Below, one piece after another: positions 18,457 to 27,952 of a stretch of DNA of 64,000 bases. The stretch's first letter is position 1; each line of letters starts with the position of its first letter. Below the pieces are notes generated by a model. It saw only the letters and a list, made by a program, of their open reading frames with translations, made no database searches and was not told the DNA's origin. Source of the DNA: Paracoccaceae bacterium (GTDB taxonomy: Bacteria > Pseudomonadota > Alphaproteobacteria > Rhodobacterales > Rhodobacteraceae); NCBI GenBank assembly GCA_012103375.1, contig WLWX01000001.1, forward strand, positions 982,501 through 1,046,500, written 5' to 3'. Made by a program: the position numbers and the translations under genes.

Positions 18457-18589
18457 ACGCACAGAGTATTCGCCACGAAACGCCCCGGATCATTCACCCA
18501 AGGATCAGGTGTTGCTTTCGGATGTCCGCAGCGTCTGAATGGTTCCCCGCCCGAACCTGCGGGCGGACCTTTCCGGTACCTGCCCGCGC

Positions 18590-18793
18590 TCAATAATGCG
18601 GCGGGCGCTCATCTCCGAATACCACGCCGCCACCGGAGTCCGCTTCGCGGCCTGCTTCACGCTCCATCAGCATGCGCACCCGCGCTTTCAGGCGGTCGAT
18701 ATCGGCCACCTGCATGGCGACGATGGCGGACAGGTCTTCCAGCGCGCGTTCAAGATGCGCGATGCGTTCTTCGATGGGGGCGGTATTGGTCAT
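18590..18793 (-). CDS. slyX: SlyX family protein
   Basis: 67 aa. A short coiled-coil protein: heptads run through IEERIAHLERALEDLSAIV and then LKARVRMLMERE, and it ends in PPHY, the conserved SlyX tail. Molecular role not established for the family. Convergent with dnaE and divergent from the first glycosyltransferase. Confidence 0.85.
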   Translation of the reverse strand: MTNTAPIEERIAHLERALEDLSAIVAMQVADIDRLKARVRMLMEREAGREADSGGGVVFGDERPPHY

Positions 18794-18910
18794 GCTGTCC
18801 GCCTAACACAGGCGTCGGGCGACACCAATCCAGTTGCCCTCGATCGCCAGAAATGATTTGAGCATGCTATCCGGGCATTCTGGCTTCGTCCGGCGCAGGT
18901 GGCGTGTTTG

Positions 18911-19705
18911 ATGGAAATTTATTGTATCAATCTGGACGACCGACCCGAACGTTGGGCGCGGATGCTGGACGTTGCTGATCGGGCCGGGGTCACCCTCAAC
19001 CGAATCAGCGCATTGGGGCCACAGGATATCGCGCGGATGACCGCAGACGGCCACCCGGATGTTTCGGGGGATTTCGGCACGATGGGCCCCGAACGGATCG
19101 GCTGCGCGCTGTCACATCTGGCGTGCTGGCGCGCGTTGCTGGCCTCGGATGCGCCATGGGCCGTGGTTCTGGAAGATGACGTGGTCTTGGCCGATGGTTT
19201 CGCCGACTTTTTGAACAAGGCGCAATGGCCTGCGGATGCTGATCTGATACGGATCGAGGTTGCGACGCAATTCGCCACGCTTGATCGCATCGAACCGTTC
19301 ATGCCCGGTCAGCGCAAGATCGGGCGTCTGTTGTCGCCGCAAAACGGGTCTGGCGGTTATGTGCTGACCCGCAAGGCCGCTGAAAACCTGGTGGCGGACA
19401 TGAACGGCATTCAAGTTGCGGTCGATCTGTACCTGTTCACGCCGCAATCCTTTGTGCCGCGTGGATTGACCGTCTATCAGGTCACCCCGGCGCCAGTGCA
19501 ACAGGGGTGCCTGATGCGCGAACATGCCGCGGCAGATTGGGCCCAAAGCTCGCTGGATGAGGAGTTCATTCAGAAACATATGGCCGCTGGCCAGGACGAC
19601 GCGTCGCCAATTGCAAGGCGCGCCTCCAAAGATATTGGGCGTCGCGCCCGCGCCGTGGTGCGGCGGCTACGTGGACGCGTCAAGACCGAGCTTCGCTTTG
19701 GTTAG
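18911..19705 (+). CDS. Glycosyltransferase family 25, copy 1
   Basis: 264 aa. GT25 transferases add sugars (often galactose) to lipooligosaccharide. Opening IYCINLDDRPERWARM is the family's first motif; the acidic metal-binding motif is VVLEDDVV, followed by SGGYVLTRKAAENL. I use the ATG at 18911 because AGGTGG lies just upstream; a GTG at 18899 is also in frame. First of three tandem paralogues. The C-terminus is a basic stretch (IGRRARAVVRRLRGRVK), shared in character by the other two copies and possibly membrane-associating. Confidence 0.9.
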   Translation: MEIYCINLDDRPERWARMLDVADRAGVTLNRISALGPQDIARMTADGHPDVSGDFGTMGPERIGCALSHLACWRALLASDAPWAVVLEDDVVLADGFADFLNKAQWPADADLIRIEVATQFATLDRIEPFMPGQRKIGRLLSPQNGSGGYVLTRKAAENLVADMNGIQVAVDLYLFTPQSFVPRGLTVYQVTPAPVQQGCLMREHAAADWAQSSLDEEFIQKHMAAGQDDASPIARRASKDIGRRARAVVRRLRGRVKTELRFG

Positions 19706-19777
19706 ATCTTGCGCAGATCACGAACAGGATCGTGATCGGCGCGCAGAAACGCGCTGCAATCGCCGCGGGGTGTTCCC

Positions 19778-20611
19778 ATGACGGACGGTGCTGCCCGGAT
19801 GCCGGTCTATTGCATTAACCTGGCCGAGCGGACGGATCGCTGGGAACATATGGTTGCCGCCGCTGGTGACTGCGGCGTCCCGCTGATCCGGATCGAGGCA
19901 TGCAATGTGGATGACGCGCAGGCGTTTCAGCCCGAGGTTCACGAGGCGCCAGACCATACCCGCCCGGTGATCCATCCTGCCGAAGTTGCCTGCACCATGT
20001 CGCACCGACAGGCATGGCGACAATTGCTCGAATCCGGTGCGCCCGCTGGCGTGGTCCTAGAGGATGACGTGGTGTTCGCCCCGGGCTTTACCGACGTGTT
20101 GCACGCCGATTGGGTGCCATCCTTCGCCGATGTCATCCGCATCGAGGTGTTCAATTCCACAGCCATGCTTGAAAAAATGCGCCGCCTGCCGGGCCATAAC
20201 CGGCAGATCGGGCGCCTGAAGTCATCGCAATCGGGAACCGGGGGTTATGTCATCACCCGCAAGGCTGCCGAGCGTCTGCTGGCCGACGACAGCCGGATCA
20301 CCAGACCCATTGACTGGATCCTGTTCAGCCGCCGCTCGCCCTGGTTTCGCAGACTTTCGATCTGGCAGATGATCCCGGCACCGGTCACTCAGGGCGGGTT
20401 GCTGCCGGATTCCGAGACTGGCAGCTGGTCGCGGAGCACATTGAAGGTGGACCGCGTCAGGAACGCGCGGGAATGGAAGGCACGTGGTGACGATCAAAAG
20501 GCGGTATCGCGGGACAGGCCGAACACGCTGCGGCGTCGTCTGGCGCGCAATCTGCGCAGAGTGTGGCAGCGGCTGACGGGGCGCCGAAAGGTTTCGGTGG
20601 AGTTCGGATGA
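19778..20611 (+). CDS. Glycosyltransferase family 25, copy 2
   Basis: 277 aa. Same plan as its neighbours: [17 protein letters not shown] at the N-terminus, ACTMSHRQAW, then VVLEDDVVFAPGF and GTGGYVITRKAAERLL, and a basic C-terminus. The 72-bp gap before it and 37-bp gap after it suggest co-transcription of all three copies. Sequence divergence from copies 1 and 3 is considerable, so this is an old duplication, possibly with distinct acceptor or donor specificities. Confidence 0.9.
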   Translation: MTDGAARMPVYCINLAERTDRWEHMVAAAGDCGVPLIRIEACNVDDAQAFQPEVHEAPDHTRPVIHPAEVACTMSHRQAWRQLLESGAPAGVVLEDDVVFAPGFTDVLHADWVPSFADVIRIEVFNSTAMLEKMRRLPGHNRQIGRLKSSQSGTGGYVITRKAAERLLADDSRITRPIDWILFSRRSPWFRRLSIWQMIPAPVTQGGLLPDSETGSWSRSTLKVDRVRNAREWKARGDDQKAVSRDRPNTLRRRLARNLRRVWQRLTGRRKVSVEFG

Positions 20612-20648
20612 CGCGGCGCAATGGAACCCTGCCCATGAAGGTCCGGGC

Positions 20649-21479
20649 ATGACCGGGTCTGCGGACTATCCGGTGTATTGCATCAATCTTGCGCGCCGCC
20701 CGGATCGGTGGGCGCATGTGCAAAACAGCGCGGCGGCTGCGGGGCTGACACTGATCCGGGTTGATGCGATTGATGCATCCGCCCCGGATTTTTGCCCTGA
20801 TCCCGTGCCCGGCCCGGGACCGGCCATTGGCGGGATGATCCTGAAGGGCGATCTGGCCTGCAGCCTGTCGCATCGCAAGGCCTGGCAGATGATGCTGGAC
20901 GCGGGGCACCCCTCGGCCCTGTTTTTGGAAGATGACGTCGTTCTGTCCGATACTTTTGCCGAGGTGATGCCGCCCGTCTGGATGCCTGCCGACGCCCTTG
21001 TCATCAAATTGGAAACCGTGTTGCGACCGGCCTGGCTGTCGCAGCCCAAGCCACTTGGCGTCGGCAATCGCAGGCTGGCCCGTCTGCGCACGCGCCACAC
21101 CGGGGCGGCCGCCTACATCCTGACGCAAGCCGCCGCGCGGATGCTGGTTGCGCATTCGCCAACGTTTGTGGATCCGGTCGATCAGCTGTTGTTCAACCCG
21201 AAATCCGCGTTGTTCAGACGGCTTGCACCGTTGCAGGTAACGCCCGCGCCCGCCATTCAGGGGCATCTGGTGGCGCAGGAACACACCGCCGACTGGGCGC
21301 AGAGTTCGATCCGGCACGATCGGCTGGATGCCTTTCCCGAACTGAAAGATGCACCAGTCCCCCGGATGCTTGGCGGCGGACCTGAAGGCCCGGACGGGCC
21401 GGTGCCGCTGCGCCGCCGAATGCGTCTGGGCCTGCGGCGTCTGATAGGGCTGGAAAAGAACCCGGTGCCGTTCGGCTGA
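20649..21479 (+). CDS. Glycosyltransferase family 25, copy 3
   Basis: 276 aa. [17 protein letters not shown] opening, [10 protein letters not shown], then [13 protein letters not shown] and [16 protein letters not shown] in place of the GGY segment of copies 1 and 2. Ends [14 protein letters not shown], echoing the short FG-terminated tails of the other copies. Last of the tandem set, 89 bp before the hisS start. Confidence 0.9.
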   Translation: MTGSADYPVYCINLARRPDRWAHVQNSAAAAGLTLIRVDAIDASAPDFCPDPVPGPGPAIGGMILKGDLACSLSHRKAWQMMLDAGHPSALFLEDDVVLSDTFAEVMPPVWMPADALVIKLETVLRPAWLSQPKPLGVGNRRLARLRTRHTGAAAYILTQAAARMLVAHSPTFVDPVDQLLFNPKSALFRRLAPLQVTPAPAIQGHLVAQEHTADWAQSSIRHDRLDAFPELKDAPVPRMLGGGPEGPDGPVPLRRRMRLGLRRLIGLEKNPVPFG

Positions 21480-21568
21480 CCGACATCGCTGCGCGCTTGC
21501 CCCCTTTCACCCCATCCGCTATCCCCCGCGCGACCCATCCGCCCGACCCGACCGCCCGGAGGCGCCCC

Positions 21569-23173
21569 ATGGCCAAAGACAAGAAACAGCCCCGCCCCAA
21601 GGCCGCCCCGCCCAAAGGGTTCCGCGATTATTTCGGCCCCGAGGTTGCGGCCCGCAACGCGATGCTGGCCAAAATCGCCGAGGTGTATCACCGCTATGGC
21701 TTCGACGCGCTGGAAAGTTCGGCTGTTGAAACGGTCGAGGCGTTGGGCAAATTCCTGCCCGATGTGGACCGCCCGAATGAGGGGGTGTTCGCCTGGCAAG
21801 AGGATGCCGACTGGCTGGCGCTGCGCTATGATCTGACCGCGCCGCTGGCCCGCGTCTATGCCCAGCACAGAAATGAATTGCCGACCCCCTATCGCCGCTA
21901 TGCGATGGGCCCTGTCTGGCGCAACGAGAAACCCGGCCCGGGCAGGTTCCGCCAGTTCTATCAATGTGATGCGGATACGGTGGGCACCCCGACCGTGGCA
22001 GCGGACGCCGAGATCTGCGCCATGATGGCCGACACGCTGGAAGCGGTCGGGATCGAGCGCGGCGATTACATCATCCGGGTAAACAACCGGAAGGTTCTGA
22101 ACGGAGTGATGGAGGTCGCGGGCCTGCCGGACACCGAGGAGTTCGCCGAAAAACGCGGCATCGTCCTGCGCGCGATTGATAAGCTGGATCGGCTGGGGCC
22201 GGAGGGTGTAATGGCCCTACTACGAAAAGGTCGTAAGGATGAAAGCGGTGATTACACAGAGGGAGCCAACTTGGCGCCCGAACAAGTCAATCGAATTCTA
22301 GCATTCGTTGGCGCTAAGGAAGGAATTGTTAGCTCATCAATGTTCACTCTCGAAGGGTACGAGGGGAAAACCCCAGCAGAGTGGGATATGGAGCTAAGAA
22401 GAGTTGGTGCTTTTGCATCTGGCAGCATTTCTGACCAAGAGTCAGGACGCGCTTACAACAAACATATTTGTGCATCGTTAAGAAACTTGGTGGACCAGAA
22501 CTCAGTGGGCCTAGAAGGCGTCAACGAACTCGAACAAATCGCCGACCTCCTCGCAGCCCAAGGTTACGGCCCCGACCGCATCGTCATCGACCCCTCCGTC
22601 GTGCGCGGCCTCGGCTATTACACCGGCCCGGTCTACGAAGCCGAGCTCACCTTCGAGATCACCGACGAAAAGGGTCGCCCGCGTCAGTTCGGCTCGGTCG
22701 CGGGCGGGGGGCGTTATGACGACCTCGTCAAGCGGTTCACCGGGCAGGCGGTTCCGGCCACCGGCGTCTCCATCGGCGTTGACCGGCTGCTGGCCGCGCT
22801 TGATGCGAAAGGGCGCCTCGACACGGTGGCAACTGGCCCGGTTGTCATCACCGTCATGGATCGCGACCGGATGGCGGATTATCAGGCTATGGCTTCGGAT
22901 TTGCGCGGCGCGGGCATCCGCGCCGAAGTTTACCTCGGCAACCCCAAGAACTTCGGTAACCAGTTGAAATACGCTGACAAACGCGCCTCGCCCATTGCCA
23001 TCATCCAGGGCGGGGATGAGGCGGACCGCGACGTCGTGCAACTGAAAGACCTGATCCTGGGCGCGAAGATCGCCGAGACTGCGACGCACGAAGAATGGAA
23101 AGACCAGCCCGCGCAGATCGAGGTGCCGCGCGCCGATCTGGTTCCAGCGGTACGAAAGATGCTGGGAGAATGA
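21569..23173 (+). CDS. hisS: Histidyl-tRNA synthetase with AT-rich central patch
   Basis: 534 aa. Charges tRNA-His. Class II motifs are intact: motif 2 [17 protein letters not shown], the HisA loop VRGLGYYTG, and motif 3 region [12 protein letters not shown] with [13 protein letters not shown]. The start at 21569 follows CGGAGG. Bases about 22199-22513 (residues about 211-315) are visibly richer in A/T and use codons rare elsewhere in the gene (CTA, AGA, TTA, GGA). The segment from AKEGIVSSS to SGRAYNKH looks like about 35 residues more than I expect in this family. The reading frame is intact. Confidence 0.95.
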   Translation: MAKDKKQPRPKAAPPKGFRDYFGPEVAARNAMLAKIAEVYHRYGFDALESSAVETVEALGKFLPDVDRPNEGVFAWQEDADWLALRYDLTAPLARVYAQHRNELPTPYRRYAMGPVWRNEKPGPGRFRQFYQCDADTVGTPTVAADAEICAMMADTLEAVGIERGDYIIRVNNRKVLNGVMEVAGLPDTEEFAEKRGIVLRAIDKLDRLGPEGVMALLRKGRKDESGDYTEGANLAPEQVNRILAFVGAKEGIVSSSMFTLEGYEGKTPAEWDMELRRVGAFASGSISDQESGRAYNKHICASLRNLVDQNSVGLEGVNELEQIADLLAAQGYGPDRIVIDPSVVRGLGYYTGPVYEAELTFEITDEKGRPRQFGSVAGGGRYDDLVKRFTGQAVPATGVSIGVDRLLAALDAKGRLDTVATGPVVITVMDRDRMADYQAMASDLRGAGIRAEVYLGNPKNFGNQLKYADKRASPIAIIQGGDEADRDVVQLKDLILGAKIAETATHEEWKDQPAQIEVPRADLVPAVRKMLGE

Positions 23174-23271
23174 CAGACCGGAGCGCGCAACGCGCGACAC
23201 GCGACCGACCCACCCCTCGGGCAGGTCGCGTGCCGCGCTTGGCCAAAGTTGCGCGCTGAACGCGCCGTCTT

Positions 23272-24348
23272 ATGACCTCCAAGGCCGAAATCCTCGCTGA
23301 AGCCGCCCGCCTGCGCGCGCGGTTCGAAGCCGCAGGCGCCGTCCCGGTCGAGGCGGAGATCCTGCAACCTGCTGACACGTTGCTGGACCTTTACGGCGAA
23401 GACATCCGCGCCCGCGCCTTCACAACCGCCGACCCGTTCCGGGGCGAGGTGATGCTGCGCCCCGACTTCACCGTCCCGGTCGTGCAGCGCCACATGGCAG
23501 GCGGCGCGGAACCGGCACGATACACCTACGCGGGCGAGGTATTTCGCCGTCAGGAAGATGACCCCGACCGCCCCGCCGAATTCATTCAGGCCGGGTTCGA
23601 GCTGTTCGACCGCGCCGATCCGGCGGCGGCAGATGCCGAGGTTTTTGCCCTGTTCGCCGAGATCCTTTCCCCACTGTCCCTGCGCGCCGCAACCGGCGAC
23701 ATCGGGCTTCTGAACGCTGCCGTGCGCGGGCTGAAAACCACCGACCGGCGCAAGGCCGCCCTGCTGCGCCACATCTGGCGCCCGGCCCGGTTCCGCGCCC
23801 TGCTGAACCGCTATGCCGGGAAAACCCCGGTCCCGCCCGCCCGCGCCGCGCTGCTGGCCGCCGCTGACCCATTTGCCGGTGCGCCACCTGATATCGGGTT
23901 GCGCAGCCGGGCCGAGGTTTTGGCCCGCATCGACGCCCTGCGCGAAGACGCCAACATCCCTCCGCTGGGGTCCGAGGTTGATCTGCTGAACGCCCTGCTG
24001 GAAATCCGCGTGCCGCTGGCGGATGCGCTGGACCCGCTGCGTGACATTGCCGTTGACCTGCCCGCGATCCAGCCGACGCTGGACCAGTTTCAGGCCCGCC
24101 TGACAGCGCTGGGCAACCGGGGGCTGGATCTGTCGGACATTGATTTTGAAGGCAGCTATGGCCGCACCAGCCTGGAATATTACGACGGATTCGTCTTTGG
24201 CTTCTACGCCACAACCCGCCCCGATCTGCCGCCCATAGCGTCAGGCGGACGCTATGACGCGCTGACCCGCGCGCTGGGCCAGGGAGGCACCATTCCCGCC
24301 GTCGGCGGCGTCATCCGCCCCGCTCAGGTGCTGGAGGTCGCGCCATGA
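23272..24348 (+). CDS. hisZ: ATP phosphoribosyltransferase regulatory subunit
   Basis: 358 aa. HisRS-like protein without synthetase activity that partners short-form HisG in the first step of histidine synthesis. Class II fold signatures: LRPDFTVPVVQRHM, YAGEVFRRQEDDPDRPAEF, and ASGGRYDALTRALG near the C-terminus. Located between hisS, its likely ancestor by duplication, and hisG, whose start it overlaps by 4 bp. Confidence 0.94.
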   Translation: MTSKAEILAEAARLRARFEAAGAVPVEAEILQPADTLLDLYGEDIRARAFTTADPFRGEVMLRPDFTVPVVQRHMAGGAEPARYTYAGEVFRRQEDDPDRPAEFIQAGFELFDRADPAAADAEVFALFAEILSPLSLRAATGDIGLLNAAVRGLKTTDRRKAALLRHIWRPARFRALLNRYAGKTPVPPARAALLAAADPFAGAPPDIGLRSRAEVLARIDALREDANIPPLGSEVDLLNALLEIRVPLADALDPLRDIAVDLPAIQPTLDQFQARLTALGNRGLDLSDIDFEGSYGRTSLEYYDGFVFGFYATTRPDLPPIASGGRYDALTRALGQGGTIPAVGGVIRPAQVLEVAP

Positions 24349-25034
24349 GCCTGAAGATCGGCATCCCGTCCAAGGGCCGGTTGATGGAGAAATCCTTCGA
24401 CTGGTTCTCGGCCCGTGGTCTGGACATGGGCCGCAGCGGCAGCGACCGCGAATATGCCGCGCGTGCAGATGCCGACGGGATCGAACCGGTCCTGCTCAGC
24501 GCCGGGGAAATCCCACGAGAGCTTGCCGCAGGCCGCATCCAACTGGGCGTCACCGGCACCGACATGGTGCGCGAAAAGCTGGCAGGCTGGGCCCGGATGG
24601 TTGAGGAGGTCGCGCCTCTTGGGTTCGGACAGGCAGACCTGATCATCGCGGTGCCCGGTGCCTGGGTCGATGTTGACACGCTGGACGATTTGGACGCTGC
24701 CGCCGCCGCCTTCCGCGCCGCCCACGGCCACCGCCTGCGGATCGCGACCAAATACCACCGGTTGGTGCGTGAGTACCTCAGCCTTGCCGGCGTCGCCGAC
24801 TATCGCCTTGTGGACAGCCAGGGGGCGACCGAAGGCACCATCGCAAACGAAACCGCCGAGGCGGTGGCCGATATCACCTCAACCGGTGAAACGCTGCGCG
24901 CCAACCACCTGAAAATCCTGTCCGACGCGCCGATCCTGCGCAGCCAGGCGACGCTGTTCCGATCAGGGATTGCCCCATGGCCGGACGACATTACGGCCAC
25001 ATGGACCAAGGTGCGCAGCGGGCTGAACGTCTGA
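24345..25034 (+). CDS. hisG: ATP phosphoribosyltransferase, short form
   Basis: 229 aa. Condenses ATP and PRPP, the committed step of histidine synthesis. IGIPSKGRLMEKS opens the protein; GVTGTDMVREK and the PRPP-binding EGTIANETAEAVADI follow. It lacks the C-terminal histidine-sensing domain, as expected for the short form, which needs HisZ for activity and feedback control. Overlaps hisZ by ATGA. Confidence 0.95.
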   Translation: MSLKIGIPSKGRLMEKSFDWFSARGLDMGRSGSDREYAARADADGIEPVLLSAGEIPRELAAGRIQLGVTGTDMVREKLAGWARMVEEVAPLGFGQADLIIAVPGAWVDVDTLDDLDAAAAAFRAAHGHRLRIATKYHRLVREYLSLAGVADYRLVDSQGATEGTIANETAEAVADITSTGETLRANHLKILSDAPILRSQATLFRSGIAPWPDDITATWTKVRSGLNV

Positions 25035-25050
25035 GGGGAGGGCCTTGGTT

Positions 25051-25074
25051 ATCCCGCACCGGACTGTGCGGGAT
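25051..25074 (+). terminator. Hairpin after hisG
   Basis: Perfect 9-bp stem ATCCCGCAC/GTGCGGGAT with a 6-nt loop, 17 bp after the hisG stop. No T-run follows, so it may stabilise the 3' end or assist termination rather than be a classical intrinsic terminator. Confidence 0.45.
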
Positions 25075-25089
25075 CAATCGGGGTTGGCC

Positions 25090-25467
25090 TTAATGCGCGT
25101 GCGCGCGCAGAACTGCCAACGGAACCACCTCCAACGCGCGCTGGTGCGTCACCTCCAGCGATACTTTCGGCGCGCAACCCTCATCCGCCGCCTGGGCAAA
25201 CCGCGCGGCGCAAAGGCACCACTGATCGCCGGGGTTCAGGCCCGCAAAGCCGAATTCGGGGCGCGGCGTCGACAGGTCGTTGCCGACATATTTGGAAAAG
25301 GCCAGAAACTCGGCCGTCATCACCGCACAGAATGTATGCGACCCCTGATCCTCGGCGCAGGTATTGCAACTGCCATCGCGAAAGAACCCGGTCAGCGGCG
25401 CGGTTGAACAGGGCTGCAAGGCGTCGCCCAGAACATTCAATGACGGGTCAGGTTTCACAGCGCCCAC
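25090..25467 (-). CDS. DUF2237 family protein
   Basis: 125 aa. Recognised from NVLGDALQPCSTAPLTGFFR, the conserved Cys residues (SCNTC), GNDLSTPRPEF and GDQWCLCAARF. Function of the family is unknown. Starts 13 bp inside the end of the DUF2332 gene, so it is the last gene of the rplY-pth-DUF2332-DUF2237 run. Confidence 0.88.
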   Translation of the reverse strand: MGAVKPDPSLNVLGDALQPCSTAPLTGFFRDGSCNTCAEDQGSHTFCAVMTAEFLAFSKYVGNDLSTPRPEFGFAGLNPGDQWCLCAARFAQAADEGCAPKVSLEVTHQRALEVVPLAVLRAHAH

Positions 25468-26465
25468 CTGATCCAGCGCCCGTGAAAATCGCCCCGGCCA
25501 AGGTGCAATGCCTCATCCCCCGGCCACAGACGCAGGTTCAGCGCGGCCCCGTCACCGCCATCGTTTTCCATCGACGCAACCGCCAGTGGCGCATCCGCAG
25601 TTGCCTGCGCCCCTGCCGCTTCAATCGCTGTGGTCAGGCGCGCCTGCACCGCTGCTGGGAAATACTGCCAGGCAACCGTGTGAAAAATCAGGTGCGCCCG
25701 CCCCGGCACAGCGTCCAGCCGCGCCCCCAGCCAGTCGCCCGCATCTGCCGCATCCACCGGGGCAGGCGGCAGCGCCAGTGCTGCACGGGTCAGCGACAGG
25801 CGTTCCGGCTGATCCGGCCACAGATAAGCCAGCAACCGCTGCCGGTCGGCCACGGGATCAAGCGGCGTCAGATCCGCGCCGCGCCGCTCGGCCACCGCGA
25901 TCTTGGCCTCGGGCGGCGGCCCGCCCGTCCAATCCGGCGTCAGCGTCACGACAGGGTCGGACGCGCCGCGCGCCCAGCCATTGGCGGCCAGCCCGTAACG
26001 ATCAAAGTTCAGGTTCAGCCCCGCGCTGGCCCCAAGTTCCGACAGCCGCAGTGGCAATCCAAATCGAGACGTGACCACGCTGGCCGCCGCGATCAGAAAT
26101 GCGGACCGGCGCACCTCGTTGGTTTGCGGTGGACGGTCGATGAAAACGTTAATTGCCTCTGCGTGAACCTCCAGCGCCGTCGCAATTCCGTCCGCGAAGC
26201 CCGTATCGCCGGGATTCTGGGGCGGATAAATCGCCCCAAGCCCCGCATCACCGTCCAGTTTCAGCGCATGCAGCGCGCCCGCCACCCGCAACGGCAGCGA
26301 GTCTCCGCCCGGCCCTACATCGCCCGGCCACACCCGCAGCCGCGCCCCCAGCGCCGTCCCCTCAAGCAGATCAGGCAGCACGCCACACAGCCGCGCCATG
26401 AATGGAGAGCCGAGTTCGGCACATGCCTGCGCTTGCGCCTCGAATGCTTCGGGCAGAATGCTCAC
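25455..26465 (-). CDS. DUF2332 family protein
   Basis: 336 aa. Soluble protein; LSELGASAGLNLNFDRYG is the hallmark segment and resembles a SAM/methyltransferase-like glycine region, but no biochemical role is assigned to the family. LIFHTVAWQYFP near residue 255 is also conserved. Overlaps pth by 4 bp at its start. Confidence 0.85.
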   Translation of the reverse strand: MSILPEAFEAQAQACAELGSPFMARLCGVLPDLLEGTALGARLRVWPGDVGPGGDSLPLRVAGALHALKLDGDAGLGAIYPPQNPGDTGFADGIATALEVHAEAINVFIDRPPQTNEVRRSAFLIAAASVVTSRFGLPLRLSELGASAGLNLNFDRYGLAANGWARGASDPVVTLTPDWTGGPPPEAKIAVAERRGADLTPLDPVADRQRLLAYLWPDQPERLSLTRAALALPPAPVDAADAGDWLGARLDAVPGRAHLIFHTVAWQYFPAAVQARLTTAIEAAGAQATADAPLAVASMENDGGDGAALNLRLWPGDEALHLGRGDFHGRWIRWAL

Positions 26466-27148
26466 CGGAACAGGTCCGCCAGCTTTTGCAGCGGGTTGCG
26501 GGTGTCCGGGGCAGGGGCCTCGGTTTGTGTTGCCGGCTTTGCCGGGGTTGTCGCGGATTTGGGTGAGGTCGACGACCGCGGTGGCGCAACACGCAAGGCC
26601 ACCGCGTTCTGGAATCGCCCCGTATCGCCCGACGCCAGCGCCGCCGCACCGTCCGAAATCCCACGCAACAGATCATCCAGCCAATCCTGATCAGCGCGGG
26701 CGAAATCATGCAGCACATAAGCAGCCACGCGATCCTTGTGACCCGGATGACCGATGCCCAGCCGCACCCGATTGTAGTCAGGCCCGATATGCTGGTGGAG
26801 CGAGCGTAATCCGTTGTGCCCCGCATGCCCGCCGCCGGTCTTGACGCGGCATTTGCCGGGCGCAAGGTCAAGCTCGTCGTGAAACACGGTGATGTCGGCG
26901 GCGGTCAGCTTGTAAAACCGCATCGCCTCGCCCACCGATTGCCCGGACACATTCATGAATGTTTCAGGCTTCAGCAACAGAACCTTCTCGCCTGCCAGAA
27001 CACCTTCGCACAGGCTGCCCTGAAACTTCCCGCGCCAGGGCGCAAACCCGTGATCCGCAGCGATCCGATCAACGGCCATGAAGCCGATGTTATGACGGTT
27101 CTGGGCGTATTTTGCCCCGGGATTCCCAAGGCCAACGAAAAGTCTCAT
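26462..27148 (-). CDS. pth: Peptidyl-tRNA hydrolase
   Basis: 228 aa. Releases peptides from stalled peptidyl-tRNA. FVGLGNPGAKYAQNRHNIGF holds the conserved Asn and catalytic His; FMNVSGQSVG, HDELDLAPG and GGGHAGHNGLRSL follow. A C-terminal extension of about 40 residues, rich in Pro/Thr/Ala (SSTSPKSATTPAKPATQ), exceeds the roughly 190-aa core, a common feature of alphaproteobacterial Pth. Placed after rplY, its standard neighbour. Confidence 0.95.
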   Translation of the reverse strand: MRLFVGLGNPGAKYAQNRHNIGFMAVDRIAADHGFAPWRGKFQGSLCEGVLAGEKVLLLKPETFMNVSGQSVGEAMRFYKLTAADITVFHDELDLAPGKCRVKTGGGHAGHNGLRSLHQHIGPDYNRVRLGIGHPGHKDRVAAYVLHDFARADQDWLDDLLRGISDGAAALASGDTGRFQNAVALRVAPPRSSTSPKSATTPAKPATQTEAPAPDTRNPLQKLADLFR

Positions 27149-27203
27149 GAGGCATCAGATAGGATATTTCGGCGCAACAAACCAGCAGGCCGGATCCCCG
27201 GCC

Positions 27204-27235
27204 CGTCTTTTCGCCAAAAATACTCTCGGGGGGGT
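27204..27235 (-). repeat. Dispersed repeat copy between rplY and pth
   Basis: On the minus strand: CCGAGAGTATTTTTGGCG followed by AAAAGACGGG. Variant of the copies at 29329 and 50118; the GC-rich half is degenerate. It is followed within 20 bp by a G-run/C-run (27227-27262) that could fold, so the pair may act as a terminator between the two genes. Confidence 0.6.
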
Positions 27236-27280
27236 CTGGGGGGCCGACAGCCCCCCAGCTTTGCTGCGAATATGGCGGAC

Positions 27281-27952
27281 TTATTCGTCCGCGCCGCCTG
27301 CGTCGTCACCGGAGTCTTCGGTGGCTTCGCCGTCAGCGTCCTCACCACCCTCTTCGCCGTCTTCATCGTCGTCAGACAGCACGACCGACGGTGCCGAAAC
27401 GTTGGCGATGGCAAAGTCGCGGTCGATCACCGGCTTCACGCCCTCGGTCAGATCCACGTTCGAGATTGTGGCAACATCGCCGAAGTCCATACCCGTCAGA
27501 TCGACGGTGATGTTTTCGGGGATATTGTTGGCCTGAACGTTCAGCTCGACTTCCGAGCGTACGACAACCAACACGCCGCCTTTTTTCAGGCCGGGGCATT
27601 CTTCGTGGTTGATGAATTCGACCTGAACGAAGATGTTCACGCGCGAGGTCTGGCGCAGGCGCATGAAGTCGATATGCGTCGGCAGGTCCTTGACCACGTC
27701 ACGTTCGACGTTGCGGCAGATGACGCGCACGTCGTCCTGACCTTCGACCTTCATGTTCCACAGCGTGGCCAGAAAGCGGCCCTTGCGCAGGTGGTTCAGC
27801 AGGTAGTTGAAGGGAATATTGATCGGCTGCGGATCAGCTCCGCCGCCATAGATGATACCAGGTACCAAGCCTTCGCGTCTGGCTTGCCGGGCGGCCCCCT
27901 TGCCTGTCCCCGTGCGTACCGTGGCGTTAAGATCCGGGATCTTTCCGGCCAT
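27281..27952 (-). CDS. rplY: 50S ribosomal protein L25/general stress protein Ctc
   Basis: 223 aa. Binds 5S rRNA. Long (Ctc/TL5) form: the L25 domain (residues 1-95, with [16 protein letters not shown] and VPGIIYGGG) plus the beta-rich C-terminal domain ([17 protein letters not shown]). The tail after residue 190 is a run of Asp/Glu/Gly ([20 protein letters not shown]), typical of the group. The start at 27952 has AAGGAG about 10 nt upstream. Confidence 0.94.
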   Translation of the reverse strand: MAGKIPDLNATVRTGTGKGAARQARREGLVPGIIYGGGADPQPINIPFNYLLNHLRKGRFLATLWNMKVEGQDDVRVICRNVERDVVKDLPTHIDFMRLRQTSRVNIFVQVEFINHEECPGLKKGGVLVVVRSEVELNVQANNIPENITVDLTGMDFGDVATISNVDLTEGVKPVIDRDFAIANVSAPSVVLSDDDEDGEEGGEDADGEATEDSGDDAGGADE

